Shown here one piece after another: positions 22,902 through 34,985 of a stretch of 64,000 nucleotides of DNA. This stretch comes from Berberis thunbergii (lineage: Eukaryota; Streptophyta; Magnoliopsida; Ranunculales; Berberidaceae). The first letter of the stretch is position 1. Every line of letters begins with the position of its first letter. The translations under genes and the position numbers were made by a program. Location: assembly GCA_003290165.1 (NCBI GenBank), contig QNQO01000222.1, forward strand, positions 62,001 through 126,000, written 5' to 3'. The notes under the pieces were generated by a model. The model made no database searches and had not been told where the DNA came from. It saw nothing but the letters and a program-made list of their open reading frames with translations.

Positions 22902-24396
22902 TGATTACGCCCAAATAGTACATGCGGTCAATTGTAGTAAAGATTAGGGTGTCGATCCCACCAGAAAAGGCGATCTACAAAACAAGGTCAAGGAAGAAAA
23001 AAACTACGCGAAACTAAATGTAAGAAATTCTAGCAATTTTAAAATGTGAAATTAAATTAAATTTAATAGAAATCAAGTTTAGAGAAATAGCAAGGTTCCA
23101 AGAATCCCTCCTAGATTTCACGTGCCAACTAGTATTGATTCGCTATGATGACTCGATTACGTGTTTCACATCCCAAACAATATAACCAAAAAAATAGTCT
23201 TTAATGCATTAATATATCCTAATGTAAATGGATTTTAGATTTCACTTTTTCTAGAAAGCACAAAGGTTGGTCATATGTGATATCCTAAATTTACGATATA
23301 TCCGGAGACAATAATGTAATAAAAGACGATCACATATAACTAACCTACTGGAATCAATTTATCATTAAAAATTTCACACGTAAGAAAAGCGTGACTAAAC
23401 TTATATGGAGAACAAAAAACAATCACCAAAATAATAATCTACAAAGAAATTTATGAAATCTTTGTCACTAAAATAACATAAATTCCTATATTAAATAAAA
23501 GTGAGAATCATAAACACCATTATTCATCGTGAAAGCATAAAACGAATCAAATACTAATTAAGTGTGTTACATTTAGGAGTTTGTCTCTTCACATTTTGTG
23601 GGGTTTAGTGACACATGGAGAAGGTGAGGACAACGATAGAGTTGTGCACCCTGCTGGACAACAACATCTTCTGTGCTGGACAGCGTCGAACAGAAGTAAG
23701 TGTTTCGGCGTCGAGCATCAGTCATGTGTTTTGGCCCTGCTGCTGTGTTGCGACCTGCGTCAAGCAGTAGTCCCTGGTTTCTACTACTGTGTTCATGCAT
23801 TCCTGGACAGACCTGTTGTTGTGTCTCCTTCACGCTGTCCTGCACCTTTTCCACGTTGTCCTGCGCCTTCTGCTGGACAACAACTCTTGCTGATGCGTTT
23901 TTGTTCTAGCCAAAAACTCCTTTTTTTTCTTCTCTTTTTTGGTTGTCTTTAAGGTAAAGAGAAGCCCACTCCCAATTGGGCCCAAATTGGAAACCTATAT
24001 ACCCCATTAGTCCCCCATTGGAAACCCAATTTCAATTTCCATTTGTTGTATTTCAATTGTAAACTAAAGGTCTTGGTGGATCTCAAGCCCAATGAAATTA
24101 GAAACCAAAAGACAACAAAAGGAAAATAAAGGGTTTGGCTATGTTCATTCATATGACTTCTTTGTTCCACCAATTCAAAACTAATTTCATTATTTTTCTT
24201 TGGCTTGAGTTTCTCCCGCTCCATTTCGTCAATTCGCCTATGAATTTCCAAATTCGCCACGCTAATGCACTTTTGTCATTTAAAATCCAAATCCTACAAA
24301 AATACAAAAATAAAATAATTAAACTAAAATACGCTATTCGGAACACTAACAAACATAAGTTAGGAGGTATATTATGTAATAATTATGTGAATATCA
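22902..24396 (-). repeat. 5' LTR of the Athila-type element, 1495 bp
   Basis: On minus it begins TGATATTCACATAATTA and ends GGGCGTAATCA, with TG..CA termini. It is followed by five bases and then the primer binding site. Its length is in the usual Athila range. Confidence 0.87.
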
Positions 24397-24960
24397 CCAG
24401 GACACCCACAAGTCAACGGCCAAACGAAGGTTACCAACCGAACGATCCTAGAGGCCATCAGAAGAAAACTTGACGCAACCAAAGGGAAATGGATTGTAGA
24501 GCTACCAGGGATACTCTGGGCATATCGGACAACCAAAAACGTCCCTACCGGATAAACACCTTTCACCCTAACATACGGGTCAGAAGCCATGGTTTCGATA
24601 AAACTCGAGGTGCCGACTTTCAGAATGAAAGAGTTCAGACCAGACGGTCATGACAAAGCCTTGCGCGTAGGGATCGACCTCCTTAACGAAAGGCGGGATC
24701 TGGCCTCTGCCAAAATTGCCGCAATATTACAACAAGAATGTCAAACCACACAGGTTCAAGGAGTGAGATTGGGTGCTCAGAAAAACCCAACAGAACACCA
24801 AAGAAGTCGGTACAGGAAAGCTAAACCAAAACTGGGAAGGACCTTACATAGTCCCTAAAGTCAACATGCTGGAAACATACTGGCTGGAGGATACAGTAGG
24901 AGACAGGCTTAAATGACCATGGAATATAGAACATCTCAAAAAATATTATCAATAAAATAA
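24397..24960 (+). pseudogene. Element A, resumed: C-terminal integrase
   Basis: Immediately after the Athila LTR the translation reads GHPQVNGQTKVTNRTILEAIRRKL, then ILWAYRTTKNVPTG, FTLTYGSEAMV and a broken tail ending EHLKKYYQ. This is the last third of a Tat-type integrase. Its catalytic Glu position reads Lys (GQTKVTN instead of GQ.E.TN). Everything between RT residue LNYA at 14498 and this point (rest of RT, RNase H, N-terminal integrase, roughly 2 kb) is missing. Confidence 0.85.
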
Positions 24961-25034
24961 TTGTTTTTACCAAAAACTTCAAGTGTTGTCTGTTATGACC
25001 CTGGATAAACCCGACTATGGCCAGACTCGAACAT

Positions 25035-26240
25035 CTTCCCAAAGCCTAATCGGCTCTGTGCGGATCACGACGGCCGAGGAAGTAGGAGTCTAGTCAACGT
25101 TTTTCCATTTATGACAACGACTCGCCAAGAGATCATTGCTCTCAATACAGACAATGATCGCCAAACTTACCAGATAAACTTAGTCAGTTCGTAACTGATG
25201 ACGACGACTTATGGTGCCCAAAGCCTAATCCACTCTGCACGGATCACGATGGCCGAGGAAGTGGGAGTCTAGTCAACGCTTGTCCCCTGATGACGACAAC
25301 TCACCAAGGGATCATTGCTCTGAATACAGACAGTGATCACCGAACTTACCAAGTAAGCTTAGTCACTTCGTGACTGATGATGGCGACTTCTGGTGCCCAA
25401 AGCTTAATCCCCTTTATGCGGATCACGATGGCTGAAGAAGTGGGAGTCTAGTCAGTGCTTATCCGCTAATGATGATGACTTGCCAAAGGATCATTGTTTT
25501 CAATACAAACAATGATCGCCCAAACTTACCAGGTATGCTTCGTCAGTTCGCGACTGATGATGACTGCTTCTGGTGCCCAAAGCCTAATCCACTCTGCGCA
25601 GATCATGACAGCAGAGAAAGTGGTAGTCTAGTCAGCACTTGTTCGCCAATGACGACGACCCAAGGGATCATTGCACTCAATATAGACAATGATCGGCCGA
25701 ACTTACCAGGTAAGCTTAGTCAGTTCGCGACTGATGACGAAGGCTTTTCGTGCTCAAAGCCTAATCCGCTCTGCGCATATCATGACGGCCAAGGGAGTGG
25801 TAGTCTAGTCAGCACTTGTCCGCTGATGGCGATGACTCGCCAAGGGATCATTGCTCTCAATACAAACAATGATTGCCAAACTTACTTGGTAAGCTTAGTC
25901 AATTAGCGACTGATGACGACGACTTTTGGTGCCCAAAGCCTAATCCGCTATGTGCGGATCACGACGGTCGAGGAAGTGGGAGTCTAGTCAGCGCTTGTTC
26001 GCTGATGATGACGACTCACCAAGGAATCATTGCTCTCAATAAAGATAATGATCGGCCGAACTTACCAAGTAAGCTTAATCAGTTCGCGACTGATGACAAT
26101 GGCTTCTAGTGCCCAAAGCCTAATCCGCTCTACGCGTATCACAACAGTCGAGGAAGTGGAGGGTCTAGTAATCAGTTGTCCGCTGATGACGATGACTCGC
26201 CAAGGGATCATTGCTCTCAATACAAACAATGATCGAGGGA
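25035..26240. repeat. Tandem repeat array, 179-bp monomer, about 6.7 copies
   Basis: The marker CCCAAAGCCTAATC recurs at about 25038, 25217, 25396, 25576, 25754, 25932 and 26112, a period of 178-180 bp. Each monomer also contains GAGTCTAGTCAGCGCTTG and CAAGGGATCATTGCTCTCAA. The array lies just downstream of element A pol, in its 3' untranslated region. The repeated open frames in it only reflect the monomer. The monomer is clearly related to the array at 52690-53825. Confidence 0.92.
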
Positions 26241-26279
26241 GCCTGATCAACCCCTGACCAACAACGATTTCTATTGCAT

Positions 26280-27600
26280 AGTGCAAAAGCTCCTACTCCA
26301 GCAACAATTTCGCCTCCTGAACGCGGCGATGCCCCATCAACTGCGACCTTCAACTACCGCTGTTCAATGACCCATTCTGACTCCGCCCACTTCTTCTCGA
26401 CTTCCTAAGCCTCCCAGTCAAAAGACCACCTGTCCACAGCCGCATCCAGGCGTTCTAATTTGGCCCTAGTTCATCTCAGTTTAGCACGAGTTGACGCCAA
26501 ATCAGACTCGACAGCCCTAAGCTGAGCTCTCATACCAGCAACTTCTGCTTCGGTGACAAAGGCAGTGGCCTCCATCCCCTTGCGGCTCGTGACCGTGTCA
26601 GGATTATTCAATCGACCATCCAGGGAGTCCACCCGGTAGAGAGCATCCGAGTATGACATCTGCAGATCCGAAAAGGTCTTCTCCAAAGCAAGAACCCTCC
26701 CACGAGCTTCGGGGTGTAGCGAAATAGGATTGTACAACTCAAGAGTGCAAGCAACCGTCTTGGGACCGAAATGATACGAAACATCAACACGTGACCCAAC
26801 TTCCTCATCCTCTAGGTCAAGAGGGGAAGCAAAAGTGTCTATAGAATGGTCGCGACCCTCAGAGGGTGACGCCTATGCAGACCGCGACATGCCAAGGGGA
26901 GAGGCTGCCCTAACAGAGGTTTGCCTCTTCCTCGGAACAACGATGGAAGGTACATTCGCCTCCAAGTCAACAAGCCTGGAAGGGTTAGACAAACCCAAAC
27001 TTCTCTTCCTCGTGCGACGAGCAACCACCCCCTCAACCGGTGAACCTGACACGGAGCGAGCACCATGAGAACATATCAGCAGCCCGCTGCGTACGACATT
27101 GCTTGTCATTATGACTTCCTTAACGGATGTAAAAGGGATCTTGAGAAACTCCCTCTCTATCCGCTTCTCTTCTTTGCTGAGAGACAAAATAACAAACCTC
27201 CCTGAAACAAAGAAATTACGTCAGAACTAACATCGCAGAAGGGACATACAAAAATATGCATACACTGACAACCAAGAAACTCACCAAGATCAAACTGAAA
27301 GTATGGAAACACTCTACCCACTCCCAAGCTTGAAGTAACCAGAATTCGCCGAAGCCACGAACCAATGATTCTCGCGATATTCAACATTGTCCACCGCCAA
27401 TTGCAGACATTTCAGCATGTAATACCCCTGGAATCCCATCGAGCCTTTGTCATGTGATGGATCACCGGCATGGTCAAACGGAGGCCAGCATCATGAACAC
27501 TCAGGAGATATGCAAGCAGAATCTTAAACCTGCTTGAAACCATTTGAGCGGGAGGCATACAAAAATGGATAAATAAGCGCTAGACATCATTGGGCACTGG
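26280..27600 (-). pseudogene. Antisense ORF of element A (coiled-coil, 'gypsy-type transposon domain'-like)
   Basis: On minus, opposite to element A, fragments read RFKILLAYLLSVHDAGLRLTMP (about 27525), MLNIARIIGSWLRRIL...FPYFQFDL (27387), a basic/Ser-rich middle, and a heptad-rich coiled coil LEKTFSDLQMSYSDALYRV...VESDLASTRAKL (26737-26471). The layout resembles the antisense extra ORFs described between pol and 3' LTR of some Tat-lineage elements, and proteins annotated with the 'putative gypsy type transposon' domain. Stops and frameshifts interrupt it. The function is unknown. Element B carries a better-preserved copy in the same place. Confidence 0.55.
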
Positions 27601-27789
27601 AAACCGAAGCTCAAACTCGAGCATGCCTCGATGCAAGCCTGTAAATCCATGAGGAGGTATAGTCGGGTATAAAACTCCAAGCATGGGAGAATGTAGAGAA
27701 ATGAGATATATATTGTTGTTTACATCTAAATTGGCTATAGTATTGTTTTAAAATTAATAGAATATTGTACAAAAAAATTATCTTGAAGT

Positions 27790-30120
27790 ATTTGTTTCCT
27801 TTTATTTGAAGGTTTATCTTGTCTTCTGTTGGTGGGGATGACGGAGGTGATAGAGGTAGAAGACGACCCATGACAGTGTCTACTCGAAAACAGAGAGCAG
27901 AAAATGGAAAATAAGTGGTAGAAAAATGAAAAAATTAAGAAATGAACAAAATATGGACAAAGAAGTAAGAAGGAAGATGAGAGAGGAGCAAATGAGGATT
28001 CAAATAGATCCTCAGGAAGCATACAGACGAGTATTTGTATCGCAAAGTCAAGCCTAATCACAAGGGCAAGAAGGTTCGAGTGGTGCGGGTGTTGGACATC
28101 AAGATGAGGAGTTAGAGGAGGAAGCAGAGGATGAGGAGGAAGCAGATGATGAGGAGGAAGCAGGAAAAGAAGATGAATCTGGGGAGAAGGGTAACGAAAA
28201 AAAGAATCCAAACGAGATTCTTATCCCAGCGGTCTTGTGGATTGTTCCACATTAGTCGATTATCATGGCCATATTTATCATGCCATTTGGGATGGTGAGC
28301 CAGTAAGTCAATATTTTTAGTTGGTTAAATTATATAAGTGTGTTATTTATAAATATTTGGACATTGAATTACTTAATGTATATGTTTCTTGTATTTAGGA
28401 ACGAGGTGCATTGCGGTGTCGGCATCAATATAGGAATTTCATCGATTAGGATTTCAAAAAAGAGTCGAGGGATGCAAAGAGAATGGTCTACAATAGTGGT
28501 TTGTATCGCTTTGTTAAATATCATAGGGTACGTCCTAATAATGTGACAATTTGTGCTTTCGTGGAACGTTGGCAACCTGAGACCAACACTTTTCACCTGC
28601 CTTTTGGAGAGATGACCATCACCCTGGACGATGTCTACCATATAACTCATTTGTCAATTCTTGGTAAGTCGGTTAGAATGATGACTGCAGTGACGGTAGA
28701 TGTATGTGTTGCATTATTGGTGGATGGTTTGGGGATTGAAAATAAAGAAGCAAAGGCCCACGTCAAGAAGCATGGCAAATATGTGGAAATGAGGTTTATT
28801 CAGGACCACTGTTGTAGACAAGCCACAGACATTGATTCTATTGAAATGAAACAACAAGTGTGTAGGATTGCTTGTTGTTTCGTCTGGGTATGACTCTATT
28901 TGCCAATACAAGTGGAACAAGGGTTCATATTGAATATTTGAAGATGTTGATGGAGGTGGCTGATGTTAACAAGTATGCATGGGGCGTAGCAAGTTTGGCA
29001 ATCTTGTTTTGTCAGTTGGGTGGCGCTAGCAGAGAGGGAACGAGGCAAATTGCTGGATATTTGCCTCTTTTGGATGTATGTTTCGAAAACAAAAAGATTC
29101 AATTACCCTCATAATATATAATTTTTGTTTTATAAGCATGGATATATAACCACTTTAGACTATGGGGTAATGCAAAATAGTTGTGGGATGCTACAATCCC
29201 CACCATAACTAAGTAGGAACCCCCACAAATTATAGGGGTTTTGGACGAACAAATCATCACTCTTAGTGAGCTTCTCGATGACTTGTCTCCTGAACTGATA
29301 AAAATGCATCTTTAAGTTAAATAATATTTTTGTATGTATCATATATTAATAACCCAATTATTTTAATTTGTAGGTACTTTGGGACCCTTACATGGAGTCT
29401 AAGATAAACACTCCCCTTCATGCCATCACATGGTTCACAGAATGATTGTTGTGCCTCGATATAGAAGAACCCTATCACCCCGATAGAGTTATGAGACAAA
29501 TGAAAAAAGTACAAGTCATCCCAGTCCATCCAATCCAAAAGGAATAATAGAGTTCGATCCGGAAAACACTATTTCATCCAGTATGATGTGTTGGCTACGT
29601 TCGCTCGAAGGTGGCAGTATAGTGTCGTGCCACCTAACCAACAAGGTGCCAACACGAAGCTGCCATGGGACAATGTGGTGGATTACTTGAACTAGTTTCA
29701 TGACATTTTCCATCCCTTTGTACAACCACCGAACAAGAGGAGAAGTTTTCCCCTAATAAGACATTTGTTTATTTCAAATAAGAGGGTAAGTACAAACATT
29801 TTACCTTTACGTATTTAAAAATATTTACACGGTTTGCACTAACATCTAATGTTTCACTACAGGAAATTGTTATTGATCATGCTCGTGACTTGATCAATGC
29901 CTCCATTGAAGAAGGGGCGAACGTCGACAAGTTAATTTTGCTTAGCTGACAAAATAGAATATAGGATTTGCTAGATGTAATGTCTACGCTCGTTACTGTG
30001 AAACAAGTGGAAGAAGAGCCTGACGTTCGCACTAGTGTTGACAGTGGTGAAAATGTTGGTGGAGGAAGTGAGGTTCTAATCAAGTCGAGGCATGAACCAA
30101 GATTCTTTGTTCGAAGGTGA
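27790..30120 (+). pseudogene. Plant mobile domain (PMD, MAIN-like) gene, degenerate
   Basis: The order is a basic/acidic N-terminus with Glu-rich stretches (27920-28200), an intron-like gap with acceptor near 28399, and then ERGALRCRHQYRNF. Next comes the PMD signature GLYRFVKYHRVRPNN...FVERWQPETNTFHLPFGEMTITLDDVYHIT (28498-28650). Frame 28872-29114 (LFRLGMTLFANTSGTRVHI...YAWGVASLAILFCQL) and DPYMESK near 29382 follow, ending DHARDLINASIEEG to a stop at 30118. Several stops and frameshifts break it. PMD proteins (MAIN, MAIL1) act in the nucleus in silencing and genome stability, and PMD genes are also carried by transposons. Here it converges on a MULE transposase, which suggests the transposon type. 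Confidence 0.8.
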
Positions 30121-31165
30121 TAAACATTTTGTTTTGTTCGATTAATTCTGTTCTATTCAAGGATTCTATGTATTCATGGTGGTGGAGGAATTTTGTAAAC
30201 TAAATATTTATATTTTTATTCAAAGCTTGTTACTTAATTTTCTATTCAAAGCTTGTTACTTAATTATGTTCTATACAATGATTCTATGTATTCATGGTGG
30301 TGGATATGAGAATTGAGAGATTGTTCTATCCTGTTTGAATGATGGGCAAAAATCAAGTTTAAGAACAAAATTTCATTGTTTCAAAGACGAAGAAGCATAA
30401 GAAAATATTATGGACCACTGCGAACACAACTTTGGTTTACAAAATTTTTCTATTATTCGCATTTGGCACAACGTAGAACCAAGGTTTAGTCGCACTAGGG
30501 GCAGCGAAAAATCTTGGCTACCTCGCAGTGGCTGCTGCGAAAGCAAATTTTTTTCAAATTTTTTTACTGTTCGCAATATAGAATTCGAAAGTTCTTGCTT
30601 TATACACAGTCTGTGTTGAGATGAATCCCTCATGCTGCGCAGCATGGGCCTCAAACTATACCAACTTTTTCGCATTCCATGGTGCGAACAGTAAAAAATC
30701 TGAAGAAAAAAAATTGTCTCTTTTGTCGTGGCCAATGCAAGATTAGTGTGTTTGATCGCATTGCCCACTGCGAACAGACCTGAAACCCTGCAATATTTTC
30801 TGCTAACAAAAAATTTCGAAGTTTTTTAAAGTAATTCAAATTTAAACTTAGTTTTCTAATGTTTTTGAGTTAAACCTCGATGTGAAAGTTCCATGGGCTT
30901 AGATTGAGCTTACTTATCGCATGTTTTATGGTCATTTCTACCTTTTTTATATGATTTTTATTTGATTATTTTTACTGATTTCGCAAAGTCGCATTCTCGT
31001 AACATACATAAACAAATATCAAAGTAATATGAGTGGAATTTCGTATAATATATTAACAAATTCTCGAAACATACAAGTCTAACAAAACAATGCTTCGAAT
31101 TTCGTTTACATTTGTCATTTACAGCTTTTCATAACAACAATGGTTAGCAATATACAATATGTGCA
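30121..31165. other. Spacer between convergent PMD and MULE genes, with direct repeats
   Basis: Two pairs of direct repeats lie at 30160-30300: GATTCTATGTATTCATGGTG twice, and ATTCAAAGCTTGTTACTTAA twice. From 30360 to 30840 the sequence is dotted with CGCAGYGGCTGCTGCG-like and TTCGCA/TGCGAA motifs in both orientations, reminiscent of the core of the array at 10325-11700. No coding homology is seen. Confidence 0.55.
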
Positions 31166-34147
31166 TTAGTCTATGGTCACCACCTCGATCGACTTCTTCA
31201 CGCTCTTCTTATTCTTCTGATTAAACTTGTTCATCATTGTCGCATCAATACCGAGCTGGACCTCGAAAGTACTCTTCAACAAGCGGACCGAACAAAATAT
31301 TTGACACAGCCAGGTTGGTACTATAGGGGGCAATGGTGGGTTCAATTGCATATGCAGGACGATATAGTGACTGCTCTGAGCCAAGTGTACCATGAAACAT
31401 ACGCGTCCTGAGTCAAAATGTGGTGTTTGGTAAAAATAGGAAAAACAAGTCGTGCTTTGGTTCCCATAACAAACGAAGACGCACTGGTAATGGGTCGCTA
31501 CATGTTCTAACATGTCGGGATCCATAAACCAACTTTTCCTATCAATCTGCACCTAGTTTTCTGGAATCACCAAAGCGTCCTTCACAACCTTTACCCTTTC
31601 CTCGTGCCACACTGCAAGCCACAACCCTGCATTACACTCAAGCTCCATAAGTAGCTCTTTCCGCACTTGTTTTCAACCGTTTTCGTAATCATATTGAAGG
31701 AACTTGGCAATGCATCGGAAGCCACAGTTACCATCGCCTGGGATGTTGACAACGTCTTAAACATAATTCCGTATCCAAGACGAAATTTGCTGCATCAATC
31801 TATTGTTATGAATTATTGCCTTTTCCTTTTTGTCTGACACTTTCTTACTATTGTCTTTAATTTCTTCTTGTGTCATGGCGTATTCATGACCCGAGGGATC
31901 CCTTTTAGTGGATTTCTAGTGCTTAGCCAACTTCTTCTTTTTTGGTCCCTTTCCAGCCAAAAGTGCTAATGGTTCAACTATGACACTATCACCCAGAGAA
32001 GTCAACTCGATAAGTTTCCTTTTCATGATCAACTTCTTATCAAGACTTGACTCATTGAACCTATTCATAAGTACGTCGAACATTGGGTCTATAATTACAT
32101 CGCCACATTCACGAATAAGTGTTGTGCCAAGCTGCAGCCAATACTTGTCAATGGTGCGTACTTGAATTTGCCATGTGGGAGTTAGATAACTTGTAAGTTC
32201 ATGAACGCAAGGTAATCCATGTGTCGTTTGAAGCACACAACCACACTTTACAAGGTCAACCCCCACACTTTCACACCTTGGAATTTCTGCATTTATCAAA
32301 TCAATTTCCCTGCACGCCACCAACCCATGAAGTAGGGAAAATAGAGTGAAGTTATGTTCAACCTTCACCTTCGTTAGACTATACTAGAATGACAACTCTA
32401 TCTCAATCAGTTGAACTTCGATCATTTCATGTATATTTTTCCAGACATTAAGAAATATTCCTTGGGAGTTTTCCAACGAGTGCTTCAACTTCGAGTGTGC
32501 ACCTTCAACTCGACCCGTTGTGCGCTGTCCGAAATGCATAAATTTATCTGTCCATGCATAGACAAAGTATTCCTTATGGGGATATCAGACTGTCTTGAGA
32601 TATGCCAAACACTTAGGGTATTCTGCCCATCTTCTATCAAACTCAATTGTGGCCTTGTTCCATTTTTCTTCTGAACTTGATCTATACAATTCTAAAAATG
32701 AATCTATAAAGTCAACCCACCGGTCATTGTCCTCAAAGTGCCTCTTACAATTTTTCTCTACATTTGTATTGGTGTGTCATGTGCACAATAATTTCCTTGC
32801 CTTGGGGAAAACTCGCTAGTTTTCTATCAATCACAAACACCCTTAGCAAGGTCTGGCTCGAAAATTCCTGCAAGCTTCTCCAATGCCCAAGTATAAGGCT
32901 CTTCCTTCTCCGAACACATGAAACAAAATGCAACATTGAAGGTCTTCCTAGTTGAGGTCACACTAACAATCTCAAACAGCGGCATCCTATAGCGGTTAGT
33001 TTTATACTTGCAATCCATAAGCATTACTTGTGGAAAACACTTTGCCAACTGAATAGATTTAGGATGCGCCCAAAAAATGTTTATGACTCTATTCCCCTTA
33101 TCAATGGAATGCCACTCTATGTATTTGTGTTCTCTCAACAACTCTAGAGTATGTTGCAAAGCCGTCCTGTCTCTTTGTTCCAGTATTTTTAGCCGACACA
33201 CTAGATTGTAAATATGCTTCCTAGTCGAGGTATTATTCGGTGACCTCTCTTTCAGCCGAAACAAGATGTTCTGAGGGCTCACACCAGCCTTCGCCAAATT
33301 CTTCACATAAATAATCTCATCTACGTTCAATTTTCCAGCAAACAAATGACCAACAAGTGACTCTGATCGAGGATGATTGTGGGTTTAACATCTCACTAGC
33401 ATTCTCCAATGGTCATTATCCAGTGGGACCCCTCTCAACTCAAATTTGCACCCACACTTCTTTATACTGTTGGATCGAATGGGATTCTTTAACCTTTCAT
33501 CAGGCTTCCTTTTCCTTTCACAACATAAATGGACTCTTCCTTTCCTTCTTTGATTAGCCGATTCCGATTTTGTGATAGTAATGACCATGTTATTATCCCT
33601 ACCGATCCCTTGAACCCAACCTATCAGTGCAGACCTTGATGAGAATACCTGGAAAAAAATTATGACTTGTTAATAACAATATATTTATAACAATGACAAA
33701 TGGTGAAAATGAAAATAAATAAAAACATATATACCTCATCCGTAACAAATAAATGACTATCATCGACTACGAGTACCAATGATCTTTCTTCATTATTACT
33801 GTCAACATTATCATCACATTTTAATTTACTTAACAATAGAATGGTGGTTACCTCTAAATGGTTCGTCTCTGGGCTTTCAAGATCGTTAAAAGGAATCTCC
33901 ATGTTTGTTACATCCATTATAAATTCCAATGCACCAATGCATCATAAAATAATCAATCACTTATTTGGAAAAAATACAAAATAAATAAAATTTACATGCA
34001 AATTAAATGAAATTCTTTTTGGCAAATTACCTCCATTGAAAAAGATTGTCCTTGCTCTTTAGATTGATGTTCTTCTTCACCCTCATGAAAACCCTTAGAA
34101 TTTTCATTTCTAACAACATCAACTTCACTAAACCCTTTCATTTTCAT
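31166..34147 (-). pseudogene. MULE transposase with C-terminal OTU protease-like domain (copy 2)
   Basis: Exon 1 is 34147-34031 (donor GGAG|GTAATT) and an exon ends at 33735 (GATGAG|GTATAT). The large exon starts at 33648 (TTTCCAG|GTATTC). It reads FSSRSALIGWVQ, a zinc-binding KCGCKFELRG region (about 33450), THNHP, the DDE core with LMDCKYKTNRYRMPLFE (33030), VFVIDRK (32840) and GRVEGAHSK (32508), and a SWIM finger CGCVLQTTHGLPCVHE (about 32250). The tail carries an OTU-like motif PGDGNCGFRC (about 31735) and SHYIVL (about 31358), placing the Cys and His of an OTU cysteine protease. About half a dozen lesions are visible, including a stop at about 33386 and a frameshift near 32840. It is better preserved than copy 1. 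OTU-tailed MULE proteins are known in plants; the role of the tail is unclear. Confidence 0.87.
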
Positions 34148-34680
34148 CTAATGAAGTGAACTAGGTCTTCCAATGTGAACTTTAGTGAAATGAAAAGGAA
34201 GAGGGAAAGAGGAGGACGAATAGGACAAGAGAGGGAAGAGAAACACAATTTTAAGGCCAATACGAAGAGGAAGAGATAGGGAAGAGGAGGAGAATGCAAC
34301 CTTGCGAAGATGAGAAGTTGGTCGTGGAGTGTGGGACGAATCACAATAGGGAGTGCGAAAAATGAAGGAGGGAAAAAGCCGTTTTAGTGAGTTTTTTTGG
34401 TTTCTCTGTTTGAGATTTTGAGGTTTTAAGGTATTTATTGGTGGTGTGAGAAAATAATAAAAATGGTTTGGTGGTGTGAGAGAGAGGAGTTGTTGCCTAT
34501 GTAAAAGAGCCAAAGATTGAACTTGGCATCCGTATTTTATCTAAACCGAAGTATTTTTGATTAAACCAGAAAGAAGACCCCTCACAGATGATCTTCTCCA
34601 ACTCATACTTCCTATTGCTATCATGCCTCCCTGAATGAGGTCATCTTACCGATGGAGGATTGAAGGTAAATGGTTTCTCG
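34148..34680. other. Leader/terminal region of MULE copy 2
   Basis: Plus-strand purine-rich sequence (pyrimidine-rich on the transposase strand) lies upstream of the MULE start. No terminal inverted repeat could be matched to the other side by eye. The open frames here are compositional. Confidence 0.35.
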
Positions 34681-34985
34681 TATCATATTTTATCGTACTT
34701 TAAATTTTTAAAGGACAATAGAAGACAAAATTAGAAAAATACTTTTAACATGGTTTGGTCATGTGCGGAGGAGACCAAGGACAATGCCAATTAGAAAATG
34801 TCTAGATTGGCAAGTTAGTGAAGGGTGTAGACGTAGGGGACGACCGTTGAAATTTTGGATGCAGGTGGTGAAAAAAGACATCCTTGAGCTTGAATAAGGT
34901 GAGGATATGTGGGAAGACCGCTTTGCTTGGAGAACCAAAATACATGTAGCCGACCTAGAGTATCGGGAATGGGCTTTGATGATGA
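34681..34985 (+). pseudogene. LINE reverse transcriptase C-terminal fragment
   Basis: The frame beginning near 34720 reads KILLTWFGHVRRRPRTMPIRK, then GCRRRGRPLKFWMQVVKKDILELE, a stop, and DRFAWRTKIHVADLE. This is the conserved tail of plant LINE reverse transcriptases (WFGHVQRRP...RGRPKKTW...VRKDL...DR..WR..I..AD). Only the C-terminus remains, as expected of a 5'-truncated or eroded copy. Confidence 0.8.

Larger units (their letters stand above)
14499..24396 (-). mobile_element. Athila-type Ty3/gypsy retrotransposon nested in element A
   Basis: The element reads right to left: 5' LTR 24396-22902, PBS 22900-22881, gag 22604 onward, pol to 17369, long 3' untranslated region 17368-15160, and a truncated 3' LTR 15159-14499. 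The long LTR, tRNA-Asp-type PBS, gag-pol in one frame and a protease reading DLGASVNLMPYS place it in the Athila lineage. Element A sequence abuts it on both sides (RT on the left, integrase C-terminus on the right). No target duplication is visible because the left junction is a deletion. Three visible lesions interrupt gag-pol. Confidence 0.88.

Noticed and set aside
25035..26240. CRISPR-like array
   Set aside because: Monomers are contiguous 179-bp tandem units with no unique spacers, in plant retroelement DNA.
25469..26257. Overlapping repetitive protein frames within the 179-bp array
   Set aside because: They only reflect translation of the tandem monomer in different frames; no start, domain or codon signal.
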